Shown here in pieces: positions 6,160 to 6,349 of a stretch of DNA of 6,349 nt. The stretch is from the NCBI GenBank assembly GCA_964410485.1, contig CAYPHJ010000173.1, positions 1 to 6,349 on the forward strand, written 5' to 3'. The first letter of the stretch is position 1; every line of letters starts with the position of its first letter. Under the pieces are notes generated by a model. It was not told the DNA's origin. It made no database searches and saw nothing but the letters and a program-made list of their open reading frames with translations. Source of the stretch: CAYPHJ01 sp964410485. Lineage in GTDB: Bacteria; Desulfobacterota; Binatia; UBA9968. Position numbers and translations under genes: made by a program.

Positions 6160-6349
6160 GGGTCCACTCCTTTGGCCGGAAACATGCTGCCTTCCGCCGA
6201 GCGAAAGCGGTCATAGATCGGCGTGCTTGTTTCACCCGTTTTCGAAAGCACAAGCTCTTTTTGCGGTTGGATGGTATCTCGCCTTAATATGGCTGCACGT
6301 CTTGGGTGATCCACGTCTATCAAGGTCTCGCCAGCTCCGACAATACAGC
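6156..6349 (-). CDS. C-terminal fragment of an unrecognised protein, coupled upstream of GH9
   Basis: On the minus strand an open frame enters from the right edge and runs 63 codons to TGA at 6158-6156. The stop shares ATGA with the GH9 start (6159-6156), typical of translationally coupled genes in one operon. The protein is charged and soluble-looking: it opens IVGAGETLIDVDHPRRAA, then has a run rich in Arg, Gln and Lys (about residues 22-31), and ends in RFRSAEGSMFPAKGVDP. No membrane segment or known motif is visible, and I cannot assign a family. That this frame is coding is supported by its freedom from stops while the other two minus-strand frames are interrupted, its natural amino-acid composition and the overlap with GH9. 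Being C-terminal only, its function must come from sequence outside the window. Confidence 0.6.
   Translation of the reverse strand, partial: CIVGAGETLIDVDHPRRAAILRRDTIQPQKELVLSKTGETSTPIYDRFRSAEGSMFPAKGVDP
6167..6173 (-). promoter_or_regulatory. Shine-Dalgarno sequence of the GH9 gene
   Basis: On the minus strand AAAGGAG is followed by seven bases (TGGACCC) and then ATG at 6159-6157. This near-ideal site lies inside the last codons of the upstream gene and confirms the GH9 start. Confidence 0.75.

Overview
The window reads as a chromosomal polysaccharide locus from a Gram-negative bacterium. The evidence for an outer membrane is a signal-peptide-bearing, beta-rich protein that resembles the BcsS cellulose-biosynthesis family. 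Base composition looks close to balanced by eye. A possible sigma-54 promoter and the BcsS-like gene would both fit Pseudomonadota or a related phylum, but the genus cannot be named from this sequence alone. No tRNA, rRNA, CRISPR array, insertion sequence or integrase was seen.

Layout, left to right. Positions 1-85 (minus) hold the first 28 codons of a NIPSNAP-family protein. Positions 86-398 are a divergent intergenic region with a candidate sigma-54 -24/-12 promoter pointing right and short TGACA-type repeats about 120-155 bases upstream of the predicted transcription start. Three tightly packed plus-strand genes follow: a membrane family 2 glycosyltransferase of the cellulose synthase type without a PilZ domain (399-2066), a family 26 glycoside hydrolase with no signal peptide (2072-2965), and a BcsS-like outer-membrane protein (2979-3710). 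Gaps of only 5 and 13 bases, with the third gene's Shine-Dalgarno sequence overlapping the second gene's stop codon, indicate one operon.

Converging on this operon from the right is a minus-strand unit. It contains the last 63 codons of an unrecognised protein (6156-6349), which overlaps by ATGA the start of a secreted family 9 glycoside hydrolase, an endoglucanase-type enzyme (3976-6159). The family 9 enzyme has an N-terminal Ig-like domain, a catalytic domain and one C-terminal Ig-like domain. The coding sequence for a further C-terminal domain is present downstream (down to 3775) but is disrupted by two compensating one-base shifts.

Inferred working model: the glycosyltransferase polymerises and translocates a beta-linked glycan, the family 26 enzyme edits or clears it, and the BcsS-like protein acts at the outer membrane. 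The secreted family 9 enzyme next door may trim or degrade beta-1,4-glucan-like polymer outside the cytoplasm. No BcsB, BcsC, BcsZ or PilZ component is visible, so this looks like a reduced, non-canonical synthase system. The chemical identity of the polymer (cellulose, mannan, glucomannan or other) is unknown.
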